Positions 1 to 6,918 of a stretch of 11,992 bases of DNA are shown here, piece by piece (position 1 is the stretch's first letter; every line of letters starts with the position of its first letter). A model generated the notes under the pieces. It did no database searches. It was not told the DNA's origin and saw only the letters and a program-made list of their open reading frames with translations. The DNA is from JBOGGN01 sp050744165 (GTDB taxonomy: Bacteria; Actinomycetota; Acidimicrobiia; Acidimicrobiales; Palsa-688), in the NCBI GenBank assembly GCA_050744165.1, contig JBOGGN010000278.1, positions 1 to 11,992 on the forward strand. Reading direction: 5' to 3'. Made by a program: the position numbers and the translations under genes.

Positions 1-769
1 GGTTCAGGCCGTCGAAAACGATCGCCAGGGGGTACCCGAGCACTCGCCACTTCTCGAAGCTGGGTCGGCCCTGCAAGGCCAGGCGGAGGCCACTGGTGGT
101 GAACCCGGTGACGCCGATGACGAGGAATGTGCCGAGGATGACGGCGTCCTCGGGCCGGGTCTTGATCCGGATGCGGTACGGCCGCACGAGGTACCGGCGG
201 ACGATGGCCCAGATGACGCCGACCAGGAACAGGATGCCCGCCACGTTGGCCACCAGGGCATAGCTTTGGTACACAGTCCCATGCAGGTACTTGGCGCCCG
301 ATGGGAGGATGTGGTTGATCTCATCCACGGTCGTCACCGCGAACAGGATCAGGAACGAGAAGTAGATCAGCGAGTGCATGATCCCGGCTGCGGGATCCCG
401 CAGCAGGGTCTTCATGTAGAGGCCGGCCCGGATGTCGTGGAGGCGATGCTTCAGGTTGTCCCGGGTGGTCGCTCGGCGGTCGGGCTGGCCCCGCTGCCAG
501 TTCTGGACGCGGACCGCGAACAGCCAGCCGGCGACGACGAACAGCACCGGCAGGACGATGTAAAACGCCGCTTGCAGTGCCGTCGGGATGTCGTAGAACA
601 CCACCCGCTGGACCTTCGAGTGGTCCTCCCAGCGCGTCGCCGACGCCCAGATGCCCAGGCTGGCAGTCAGCACCGCCAAGGCGACGCCAACACCGAGGGC
701 CAGGAGGGACGGCTTGACCGCCACCCGCGGCGGGCGGCTTGGCGGGCTCGGCGGCGACGTGCTGCTCAC
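1..769 (-). CDS. Membrane N-terminus of a NarI/DsrM-like (Fe-S) oxidoreductase, partial
   Basis: The frame reads leftward from a GTG at 769-767 and stays open for 256 codons to the window edge, so the C-terminal part is missing. The visible protein has a short Pro/Ser-rich cytoplasmic start and about five hydrophobic segments (roughly residues 20-42, 64-86, 130-148, 170-190 and 209-232). Segment 3 begins AGIMHSLIYFSFLILF, the pattern that in nitrate-reductase-gamma/DsrM-like cytochrome b subunits carries a heme-ligating His (H132 here). Basic loops separate the segments. In actinobacterial relatives this domain is fused to 4Fe-4S and cysteine-rich CCG domains of the heterodisulfide reductase type, which would lie beyond position 1. 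Its role would be membrane electron transfer with quinone; the partner is unknown. No good Shine-Dalgarno is seen, but no other in-frame start lies nearby upstream. The family is an inference from the membrane half only. Confidence 0.72.
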   Translation of the reverse strand, partial: MSSTSPPSPPSRPPRVAVKPSLLALGVGVALAVLTASLGIWASATRWEDHSKVQRVVFYDIPTALQAAFYIVLPVLFVVAGWLFAVRVQNWQRGQPDRRATTRDNLKHRLHDIRAGLYMKTLLRDPAAGIMHSLIYFSFLILFAVTTVDEINHILPSGAKYLHGTVYQSYALVANVAGILFLVGVIWAIVRRYLVRPYRIRIKTRPEDAVILGTFLVIGVTGFTTSGLRLALQGRPSFEKWRVLGYPLAIVFDGLN

Positions 770-969
770 CGTGGGCTGGCGACGAATCGTCGGGACGGCA
801 CAGTCGGAACCTACCCGCTGAAGGCCTGGGAAACCACGGGGCAGCCTCGGCACCGGCCCGCGAGCGAGCACTTCGCCGAGGAGGGGAGAATCGGTCTCGT
901 TCTGGACCGCGGATAAGCGTTTACCGTTCCGAAACATGGGCGCAACGTTGCGCTCGTAGCGTCCCGTTC
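770..969. promoter_or_regulatory. Divergent intergenic region with 14-bp palindrome
   Basis: These 200 bp separate the start codons of the minus-strand oxidoreductase and the plus-strand winged-helix regulator, so they should hold both promoters. I see no protein in them. The clearest element is a perfect 14-bp palindrome, GCGCAACGTTGCGC, at 940-953, which ends 16 bp before the regulator ATG. It could be an operator, possibly for autoregulation. No convincing -35/-10 pair was found. Confidence 0.45.
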
Positions 970-1491
970 ATGGATGTCGTCCTCGTTCGATGGCCATCGG
1001 AGGCGGCGCGCCGGGGGCAACTTGCGCTGCGCCAACTCCCACGGTTGCTGCTCGTGGAGCACAACGCCGTGCCACCGCAAGCGTTGGACTGCCTGGAGGA
1101 CTGGATCCGAGTACCGGCCGCGGAGATCGACGTGCGCTCCCGCTGCTCGGCTCTGGCGGCCCGGGCCGAGCAGCACGTGTCGGCCGCGCCCAGCCTTGAC
1201 GACGACGGGGTCCTTCGTTACGGCGGGGTCTGGGTTCCCCTTCCGCCCGTCGAAGCCCGGCTGACCGACGCCCTGCTGCACCGCTTTGGCGCAGTCGTCA
1301 GCCGCGAGGGCTTGGCCCGGGCCGGTTGGCCAGACGGGGCGCCCGGCCGCAACGCCCTGGACGTCCACGTCCTGCGGCTGCGCCGGAGGATCCGGCCCCT
1401 CGGCCTGGCGATCCGGACGGTCCGTTCCCGGGGGTACCTGCTGGAGGGTGTCGCCAGCGCCGGCCGGCTCCGGACGGCCGCTCAGGCCTGA
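970..1491 (+). CDS. Winged-helix transcriptional regulator with degenerate receiver-like N-terminus
   Basis: The 173-residue protein ends in an OmpR/PhoB-type winged-helix domain (about residues 80-160). This has the initial strand pair around LRYGGVWVPLPP, a recognition helix in NALDVHVLRLRRRI, and the wing signature IRTVRSRGYLLEG. The first 70 residues resemble the second half of a response-regulator receiver: PRLLLVEHNAVPP could be the beta3 region, and CLEDWIRVPAAEIDVRSRCSALAAR matches the usual 'DDYLxKPf..eLxARvxAlxRR' end. The phospho-acceptor Asp pocket is absent, so phosphorylation control is unlikely. No histidine kinase is adjacent. The ATG at 970 is preferred because the upstream extension to 739 is non-conserved-looking and would overlap the divergent gene; there is no clear RBS. 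Candidate targets are the divergent oxidoreductase and the downstream permease. Confidence 0.78.
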   Translation: MDVVLVRWPSEAARRGQLALRQLPRLLLVEHNAVPPQALDCLEDWIRVPAAEIDVRSRCSALAARAEQHVSAAPSLDDDGVLRYGGVWVPLPPVEARLTDALLHRFGAVVSREGLARAGWPDGAPGRNALDVHVLRLRRRIRPLGLAIRTVRSRGYLLEGVASAGRLRTAAQA

Positions 1492-1515
1492 GCGGCCTAC
1501 CTGAGCGGCGCTCAG
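1476..1515 (+). terminator. Palindromic hairpin pair at the end of the winged-helix gene
   Basis: A perfect 22-bp palindrome spans 1476-1497 and covers the stop codon; as RNA it gives a 9-bp stem with a GGCC loop. It is followed at once by a second small hairpin at 1501-1515 (CTGAGC, loop GGC, GCTCAG). The two share the direct repeat CCTGAGCGGC at 1487 and 1500. There is no T-tract, so this is either a weak terminator or a protein-binding site. Confidence 0.45.
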
Positions 1516-1704
1516 CTCGTCTCCTGTAACGAACTGTTCACAGAGCCGCCACAACTGCGAAATGTCGATTCTTTACGGTATGTGGACGGGCGCATGGTGG
1601 CGTCTGCAGAGGTTGTTGGCTGCGCGCGGCGCGCCCGGCTGCCTCCGATCGCATGTCGACCGAGCAGTACACGAAGTCATTTCTTAACCAGGGGAGGCAC
1701 CGCT
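1492..1704 (+). promoter_or_regulatory. Leader region upstream of the permease, with strong RBS
   Basis: This 213-bp gap holds no gene I can support. The Shine-Dalgarno GGGGAGG at 1691-1697 sits 7 nt before the GTG at 1705 and decides the permease start. Possible promoter pieces are TACGGT at 1574-1579, which fits TAnnnT, and an imperfect dyad around GAACTGTTC at 1531-1539. Neither is strong. Confidence 0.5.
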
Positions 1705-3357
1705 GTGACAGATGTTGCGCCGTCCGGCGAGATGCAGCGATCGCTGACGCTCACCGGAATCACCGTGAACGCCATGGCGCTTATTGCGCCAGGCGCATTC
1801 CTATGGACCACGTTCCAGATCCAGGCGTCGCAGAAGGGAGGAACGACTGCGACGGATATGTGGACGGGCCTCCTCTGCGCCCTCATCCTTGCCCTGCTGA
1901 CGGCGTACAGCTACAGCGAGCTGGCTCGCATCTATCCCGATGCGGGGACCGGATCGAGCTATTACTTTGCCGAGGCGGCATTGCTCGACCACGAGAGCGA
2001 GCGCATGCAGGGATTCGCCCGCTTCGCCAAGCTGACGATCGGCTGGATCAGCCACCTGTACTACTGGCTGTACCCGGCGATCATGGTCGGGTTCATGGGC
2101 ATCCTCTTCGGCTACATCTACCAGACCGTTTTTCACCACACCCTGACCTATATCCCCCAGGCGGCGGGGTGCGTGGCACTCGGTTTGCTATGCGGCTACA
2201 TCGCATTCCGCGGCATATCGGGATCGACGATGACGTCGATTTTGATCAACGTCATCCAGATCACCTGCTTGACGCTGGTGGGAATTCTGTTCATAGCCTA
2301 CCGCCTCGGCCACGGCCACGAGCTGTACGCCTTTGCCAACGCTGGCCAGGTCATCATTCCCCACAGCTTCATTCACGTCATCTACCAGTCGACGATCGCC
2401 ATCCTGCTGCTGGTCGGCTTCGAGTCGGTCACTGCCCTTGGCGCCGAGGCGCTCCGGCCCGAGAGGGACATCAAGAAGGGGATCCTGCTGTCCCTCATTA
2501 TCCAGGGCGGCCTCTGTTACCTGTTCGAATACTTCGCCACCAACTTCGCGGTCAGCCAGACGACCACCGCCAGCGCCTTCACGCCGGCGACATGTACGCC
2601 GGCGCTGGTCAGGGCCGGGACGTCGTGTTTGGCCAACGGCGTCGACCCGCTGAAGGGTTTCACGTCCGCGGGTCTGAACCCGGCACCGGTCGGGTCGATG
2701 TTGAACAATGTGGCCAACGCCTCCCTGGGCCACTCCGGGTTCACGGTCTCGTTGATCGTGGCCGCGACCGTGCTGATCGCCCTGCTCGGGACCACGCTGG
2801 CGTGCCTCAATACCGGGGTGCGGGTGACCTACGCCATGGCCAAGGACAAGGAGATGCCGGGCATTCTCGGCCTCCTACACGGCCGATTCGCCACCCCGCA
2901 CGGCGGAATCTTCGTCCTGACCGCTGTGTCCCTGGTGATCGGCGTGTACTGCGCCACCCCCTACAACGTGGACAACATCACCCAGATCACCTTGGCGTCC
3001 AACACGGGAACGTTCCTGGTCTACGGCATGACCTGCGTCGTCGCCTTCGTCGCCTTCGCCAGCCGTCACGACCGGCACTGGGGCAAGCACATGGCCATCC
3101 CGGGCCTGGGGGCCCTGATGAACCTGTCCATGCTGTTCGGCGTGGTGTACCTGGCCGTCACCGCCGGTGGCACCAGTTCCAAGGATGCCTACAAGGCGCT
3201 CGCGATCGTGGTCCTCTGGATTGTCGCCGGGGCCATCTGGGTCGCTCTCAACCCGAACAAGCACCACGCCAAGAAGGTGCACCAGGAGCGGGGCCTGACC
3301 AGCAGGACGGCGTCGAAGAAGGCGTCGGAACCGTCGGCGCCGCCGGTCAGCGTCTAG
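1705..3357 (+). CDS. APC-superfamily amino acid/amine permease
   Basis: The 550-residue integral membrane protein has about 12 hydrophobic segments, the usual APC topology and a slightly long APC length. TM1 carries the helix-breaking ALIAPGAFLW, equivalent to the substrate-binding Gly-rich break of APC carriers. TM2-3 include SYSELARIYPDAGTGSSYYF. The TM6 region reads GFESVTALGAEALRPERDIKKG, the family signature around 'GFExvtalaeEvxnPxRdi'. A long external loop before TM7 contains two cysteines (TPATCTP and TSCLANG), perhaps a disulfide. The tail is Lys/Arg-rich and cytoplasmic. It should drive secondary uptake or exchange of an amino acid or amine; the substrate cannot be read from sequence. 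The GTG start follows an excellent RBS, while a 41-codon upstream extension to 1582 looks non-coding. It is monocistronic, bounded by a terminator. Confidence 0.9.
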   Translation: MTDVAPSGEMQRSLTLTGITVNAMALIAPGAFLWTTFQIQASQKGGTTATDMWTGLLCALILALLTAYSYSELARIYPDAGTGSSYYFAEAALLDHESERMQGFARFAKLTIGWISHLYYWLYPAIMVGFMGILFGYIYQTVFHHTLTYIPQAAGCVALGLLCGYIAFRGISGSTMTSILINVIQITCLTLVGILFIAYRLGHGHELYAFANAGQVIIPHSFIHVIYQSTIAILLLVGFESVTALGAEALRPERDIKKGILLSLIIQGGLCYLFEYFATNFAVSQTTTASAFTPATCTPALVRAGTSCLANGVDPLKGFTSAGLNPAPVGSMLNNVANASLGHSGFTVSLIVAATVLIALLGTTLACLNTGVRVTYAMAKDKEMPGILGLLHGRFATPHGGIFVLTAVSLVIGVYCATPYNVDNITQITLASNTGTFLVYGMTCVVAFVAFASRHDRHWGKHMAIPGLGALMNLSMLFGVVYLAVTAGGTSSKDAYKALAIVVLWIVAGAIWVALNPNKHHAKKVHQERGLTSRTASKKASEPSAPPVSV

Positions 3358-3381
3358 CGGCCCGAGTTTGGATGTCGAAGA

Positions 3382-3412
3382 CGGGCCGGGCGGTGACGCC
3401 CGGCCCGCTTTT
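3382..3412 (+). terminator. Intrinsic terminator after the permease
   Basis: A perfect 11-bp GC stem (CGGGCCGGGCG at 3382-3392 and CGCCCGGCCCG at 3397-3407) encloses a GTGA loop and is followed by CTTTT. It lies 25 bp after the permease stop and 19 bp beyond the stop of the convergent minus-strand gene, so the stem may serve both, though only the plus side has a T-run. Confidence 0.85.
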
Positions 3413-3430
3413 CGCGCTCCGAATGAAGGA

Positions 3431-3811
3431 CTATTTTCCCGATGAGCGGCGGCGATCGCGGCGCAACACGGTTGCGCCCGCGCCACGCAGGAAGAACAGG
3501 CCAACCCCGATGGAGAAGATGGCTGGTATCAACTTCCACCCGGTGTGGAGGGCCACGAAGATGATGACGCCCACGGCCAACCACATCACGCCGACGACCA
3601 GCAGGAAAGCGGGGCTGGACGGCCGCCGGCCCACGATCGACGGGCGATCAGGATCAAGGCCCTTCGGCAGGCGGGGTGGGGCCGGATTCGGCCCGCTCCG
3701 GGTAGGCCCGCTCGATGCAGGCCCGCTCTGGGTAGGGCCGCCCTTCGGGGTCGCCCGGCCTTGTCGCGACCCCCGACCGCCCGCGGTGGGCTTGCGGTCG
3801 TGGCTGGCCAT
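3431..3811 (-). CDS. Small two-TM membrane protein with Pro/Gly/Ser-rich basic N-terminus
   Basis: The 126-residue protein begins at the ATG 3811-3809. Residues 1-66 are basic, disordered-looking and rich in Gly, Pro and Ser, with a five-residue SGP repeat near residues 26-40. Two hydrophobic helices follow (about 68-88 and 92-110), then an Arg-rich tail (LRRDRRRSSGK). A longer frame back to 4003 exists, but its extra residues are the antisense of the phosphatase repeat and are rejected. The start lies 39 bp from the divergently transcribed phosphatase gene, so the two may share control. I recognise no family; a membrane-anchored accessory of the adjacent phosphorylation genes is only a guess from position. 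Confidence 0.62.
   Translation of the reverse strand: MASHDRKPTAGGRGSRQGRATPKGGPTQSGPASSGPTRSGPNPAPPRLPKGLDPDRPSIVGRRPSSPAFLLVVGVMWLAVGVIIFVALHTGWKLIPAIFSIGVGLFFLRGAGATVLRRDRRRSSGK
3690..3734 (-). repeat. Three 15-bp tandem repeats in the small membrane gene
   Basis: Three units beginning GGCCCGCTC on the plus strand (3690, 3705, 3720) encode a five-residue Ser-Gly-Pro repeat on the minus strand. Units 1 and 3 differ at one base. Confidence 0.7.
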
Positions 3812-3850
3812 CGGCGCCGACCTTAGCTTTCGCGGGTCGCCGAGCGGCCG

Positions 3851-4981
3851 GTGAAAAAGCATCCCTCGGAGCCGCCCGCGGCGGCAGCCGAGCTTCCCGC
3901 ATCGGAGCCGGAGCAGCCGGCGGAAGCACAGGAGCCGCCCGTGGAGGCAGCCGAGCTTCCCGCAGAGGTGCCGGAGCCGTCGGCGGGAGCACAGGAGCAC
4001 CAAGCAGAGGAAGCCGGACAGCCCGCGGAGGAGCCGGAGCCGCCGGGCGGCGAGCCGACCAACCCGGCGCCGGCGTCAAGTGCGTCACCAGTCCAGATCA
4101 CCCGGGAGGCCGAGGACCCGGGAAACGGCGTGCTCGCCGGCCACGCCATCCTGGCCAAGCTGGCCTGGGCCATGCGCTCGGAGCCTGGGAACGTGCGGCC
4201 CCACAACGAGGACTTCGCCGGTGTCTACGCACCGACCATCCCCGACGACGCGTGGGACCGGGGTCCGCTGTTCGTGGTGGCCGACGGCCTTGGCGGCCAC
4301 GCCGCGGGCGAGGTGGCCAGCCGCACGGCGGTGGAAACGGCGCTCTCCCAGTGGACCGGCAAGGGTGGAAGCGCAGCGCCTCACCAGGCGCTGCGGGCGG
4401 CCATCCGCAGCGCCAACGTCGCTGTCTTTGACGCCGCCCTCGAGGCCCATCGCCGGGGGATGGCGACCACCTTCACCGGCCTCACCCTGGCGGGCCGGGA
4501 GGCGATCGTCGGACACGTCGGCGACAGCCGCTGTTACCTGGTGCGCGGAGAGACCACGACCCAGCTGACGAGCGACCACTCCCGGGTGGGCGAGATGCTG
4601 CGAGCCGGCCTGATCACCCCGGACCAGGCTGCGCACCATCCTGCTCGGTCCATGATCTCGCGGACCGTCGGCAGCGAAGTGTCGGTTCAGGTCGACATCG
4701 TGCGCCAACCAACCGAGGCCGGCGACACCTTCCTCTTGTGCAGCGACGGTCTCTGGGACATGGTGAGCCGAAACGAGATCACCGAGCTGATCTCGGCCAT
4801 CGGGACTCCTGCAATGCCTACCGTGGTGGCGGCAGCCGACGCCTTGATTGAGCAGGCGTTGGTCCGGAACTCCCCTGATAACGTCACCGTCTTGGTGGTG
4901 CGTGTCACGACCGATCGGCCGGTCCCCGCCGCCACCACCCGGCGCTCATTTCTTCGCTGGAACCGCGGCGTCGCCCGGTGA
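3851..4981 (+). CDS. PP2C-family Ser/Thr protein phosphatase with Pro/Glu/Ala repeat linker
   Basis: The 376-residue protein is a metal-dependent phosphatase that should reverse Ser/Thr phosphorylation in the cytoplasm. The catalytic domain spans about residues 105-355. It has RSEPGNVRPHNED (109-121), VVADGLGGHAAGE (142-154, metal ligands D145 and G146), GMATTFTGL, HVGDSR (222-227), LTSDHS, a CSDGLWDM motif with D299, and SPDNVTVLVV with D343. All expected metal ligands are present, so it is likely active. Residues 1-80 are unusual: an acidic Pro/Glu/Ala linker built of three 21-residue repeats. No transmembrane segment is seen, unlike mycobacterial PstP. GTG at 3851 is the only reasonable start close to the divergent gene, although its RBS is poor. 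Its TGA overlaps the kinase 1 GTG by 4 bp, so translation is probably coupled and the kinases are its natural counterparts. Confidence 0.92.
   Translation: MKKHPSEPPAAAAELPASEPEQPAEAQEPPVEAAELPAEVPEPSAGAQEHQAEEAGQPAEEPEPPGGEPTNPAPASSASPVQITREAEDPGNGVLAGHAILAKLAWAMRSEPGNVRPHNEDFAGVYAPTIPDDAWDRGPLFVVADGLGGHAAGEVASRTAVETALSQWTGKGGSAAPHQALRAAIRSANVAVFDAALEAHRRGMATTFTGLTLAGREAIVGHVGDSRCYLVRGETTTQLTSDHSRVGEMLRAGLITPDQAAHHPARSMISRTVGSEVSVQVDIVRQPTEAGDTFLLCSDGLWDMVSRNEITELISAIGTPAMPTVVAAADALIEQALVRNSPDNVTVLVVRVTTDRPVPAATTRRSFLRWNRGVAR
3872..4060 (+). repeat. Three 63-bp tandem repeats in the phosphatase N-terminus
   Basis: Units at 3872-3934, 3935-3997 and 3998-4060 encode 21-residue acidic Pro/Glu/Ala repeats ending in AQE in the first two units; the third is degenerate. 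The 18-base string GGCAGCCGAGCTTCCCGC recurs exactly at 3883 and 3946. Period and frame are conserved, so the array expands the linker without breaking it. Confidence 0.8.
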
Positions 4982-5919
4982 GCCGCTACAACGCGGGCGA
5001 CAACCTCGACGGCTACTTCATCGTCGAGTTGCTGGGTACAGGCGCCTATAACGAGTCGTACAAGGCGACTGACACCCGTACTGGCAAGACCGTGGTGCTG
5101 AAGATTCCCGACCCCAACCTGTTCGCCGACCCGGCCACCTACAACCGCTACAAGCGGGAGGCCGACATCGCCAAGAAGTTGCACCATCCGGCGGTTCAGG
5201 GGGCCATTGACGACCGTGAGAAGCGCAGCGAGCCGTACCTGGTTCTTTCCTTCGTGGAGGGCGAATCCCTCAGTACCCGGCTGCGGCGGGAGGGCGGGGC
5301 ATTTTCCATCCCTTTGGTCGTTGACTGGGGCGGCCAGCTGGCGACCGCCCTGGCGTACCTCCATGCCCAGGGCGTGGTCCACCGGGACCTGAAGCCGGGC
5401 AACGTGCTCGTCGGGGCTGGTGACCGGCTGGTGATCGCCGACTTCGGTACCGCCCACCTTGACGGCGCCCGGCGGCTCACCTTCAAGCACCTGACCGGAA
5501 TGCTGGGCACCCCGGACTACATGAGCCCGGAGCAGGCGCAGGGGAGCCGGGGCGACGCCCGCAGCGACCTCTATGCGTGGGGCGTGATGATGTACCAGCT
5601 GCTTACCGGCAAGGTGCCCTTCACCGGAGGCGACTGGATGTTGACCATGGCCGCCCATCTGCAGAGCGACCCTAAGCCCATTCGTCAGCTGCGCCCGGAG
5701 GTCCCGCTCGGGCTGGAGGCAATCGTCGGCCACGCCATGCGCCGCTACCCCGAGCACCGCTACGCCTCCGCCGACGAAATTCTGCGTGACCTCAACCGGT
5801 CCGAGTCCCTCAACCTGCAGACCTACGACCTCTCGCCCGAGAAACCGATGGGCAGCCTCGTGGCCGGCGGGGCTGGCAAGGGGCTCTTCGGCCGGATGTT
5901 CAAGAACCGGGGCGGCTGA
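4978..5919 (+). CDS. Ser/Thr protein kinase 1 (PknB-like, soluble)
   Basis: The 313-residue Hanks-type kinase has every catalytic element. The ATP loop is GTGAYNESY (20-28), the ATP-anchoring Lys is K42 in VVLK, and the helix-C Glu is E61. HRDLKPGN supplies catalytic D137 and N142, DFG supplies D155, the activation loop has Thr/Ser residues before GTPDYMSPEQ (177-186), and GDARSDLYAWG follows. The domain ends near residue 285. A short Gly-rich tail (about 290-313) follows with no transmembrane segment and no sensor domain, so it is probably cytosolic. The start GTG overlaps the phosphatase stop (GTGA, 4978-4981). The glycine loop lacks its third Gly, which is common in bacterial kinases. It is a paralogue of the next gene. 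Confidence 0.93.
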   Translation: MSRYNAGDNLDGYFIVELLGTGAYNESYKATDTRTGKTVVLKIPDPNLFADPATYNRYKREADIAKKLHHPAVQGAIDDREKRSEPYLVLSFVEGESLSTRLRREGGAFSIPLVVDWGGQLATALAYLHAQGVVHRDLKPGNVLVGAGDRLVIADFGTAHLDGARRLTFKHLTGMLGTPDYMSPEQAQGSRGDARSDLYAWGVMMYQLLTGKVPFTGGDWMLTMAAHLQSDPKPIRQLRPEVPLGLEAIVGHAMRRYPEHRYASADEILRDLNRSESLNLQTYDLSPEKPMGSLVAGGAGKGLFGRMFKNRGG

Positions 5920-6908
5920 TGGCCCGCTACGCCCCCGGCCAGCGCCTCGACAGCTACCGCATCGAGGAGCTGCTGGGATCGGGGGCCTACGCCGAGACGT
6001 ACAAGGCCACCGACACCCGAGATGGCAAGACCGTGGTCCTGAAGGTGCCCGATCCCAACTTGTTCGCCGACCCAAACACGTTTCAGCGCTACCGCCGCGA
6101 GGCCGAGGTGGCCAGCCGGCTCGAGCACCCGAGCGTCCAAGGGGCCATCGACCCGGGCGAGACCCGCAGCGAGCCGTACCTAGTGCTCGACTACGTCGAC
6201 GGGACTCCGTTGCGCAAGCAGTTGCGCACCTTCGGGGGCCCCATCCCCATCGCCACCGTCGTCGATTGGGGCCGCCAGCTGGCTGGCGGGTTGGCCTACC
6301 TGCACAGCAAGGGGGTCGTGCACCGGGACCTGAAGCCCGAGAACATCCTGGTGACACCCGGTGGCCGCCTCGTCATCGGCGACTTCGGGACGGAGGCGCT
6401 GGCCGGGTCCCGCCGCCTGACCTGGAAGAACCTGGCCGAGAGCCTGGGCACGCCGGACTACATGAGCCCCGAGCAGGTCCAGGGGGAGCGGGGCGACGCC
6501 CGGAGCGACCTGTACTCGTGGGGCGTGGTGATGTACGAGCTGTTGACCGGGCGGGTCCCTTTCGAGGGCGACAACTGGATGGCGGTCATGGCCGGCCACC
6601 TGCGAGGCGACCCCAAGGCCATCCACAAGCTGCGACCCGACGTGCCTCCCGGCCTGGAGGCGGTGGTCACCCACGCCATGCGCCGCTTCCCGGCGCACCG
6701 CTACGCCTCCGCCGACGCTCTCCTCGGCGACCTCCGCCGCCTCGACGAGCTCGATGCCACGACCTACGACACCACCCCCGAGCCCCCGATGGGCGGCATG
6801 GCGGCCGAGGAGTCGTCCCGGCGGCTGTTCAAGGTGGCGGCGCTGGCCGCCATCGGGTTCGTCGCCCTGTGCGCCTTGATAATCACCCTGTCGATCGTGC
6901 TCCGCTAA
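5919..6908 (+). CDS. Ser/Thr protein kinase 2 (PknB-like, C-terminally tail-anchored)
   Basis: The 329-residue kinase aligns without visible gaps to kinase 1, with catalytic residues at identical positions: K42, E61, D137, N142 and D155. The ATP loop is GSGAYAETY and the activation segment ends GTPDYMSPEQ. It differs at the C-terminus, where residues about 306-328 (after SSRRLFK) form one hydrophobic helix and the protein ends one residue later. It should therefore be tail-anchored, with the kinase domain in the cytoplasm and essentially no external sensor, unlike PknB with its PASTA domains. The ATG overlaps the kinase 1 stop by one base (TGATG), indicating translational coupling. The substrate is unknown; the phosphatase, kinase 1 or the downstream ligase are candidates by proximity. 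Confidence 0.93.
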   Translation: MARYAPGQRLDSYRIEELLGSGAYAETYKATDTRDGKTVVLKVPDPNLFADPNTFQRYRREAEVASRLEHPSVQGAIDPGETRSEPYLVLDYVDGTPLRKQLRTFGGPIPIATVVDWGRQLAGGLAYLHSKGVVHRDLKPENILVTPGGRLVIGDFGTEALAGSRRLTWKNLAESLGTPDYMSPEQVQGERGDARSDLYSWGVVMYELLTGRVPFEGDNWMAVMAGHLRGDPKAIHKLRPDVPPGLEAVVTHAMRRFPAHRYASADALLGDLRRLDELDATTYDTTPEPPMGGMAAEESSRRLFKVAALAAIGFVALCALIITLSIVLR

Positions 6909-6918
6909 GAAAGGCCCG

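Noticed and set aside
266..916. Plus-strand open frame opposite the membrane oxidoreductase
   Set aside because: The minus strand gives coherent TM helices and a heme-His motif; the plus product is charged low-complexity sequence.
739..969. Longer N-terminus for the winged-helix regulator starting at 739
   Set aside because: It would overlap the divergent gene start, and the extra 77 residues look non-coding (Arg/Ser/Gly shadow composition).
811..1554. Minus-strand open frame opposite the winged-helix regulator
   Set aside because: No recognisable motif, and it conflicts with the clear winged-helix signature on the plus strand.
1653..3854. Plus-strand open frame of 733 codons overlapping the permease in another frame
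   Set aside because: Its composition is Arg/Pro/His-rich with no domain, and the permease frame has the RBS, TM segments and APC motifs.
3812..4003. N-terminal extension of the small membrane protein to 4003
   Set aside because: It is the antisense of the phosphatase's 63-bp repeats and would bury the divergent start region.
4687..6357. Minus-strand open frame of 556 codons opposite the phosphatase end and the kinases
   Set aside because: It lies antisense to genes with complete kinase and phosphatase motifs; it has no family signature and is a GC-bias artefact.
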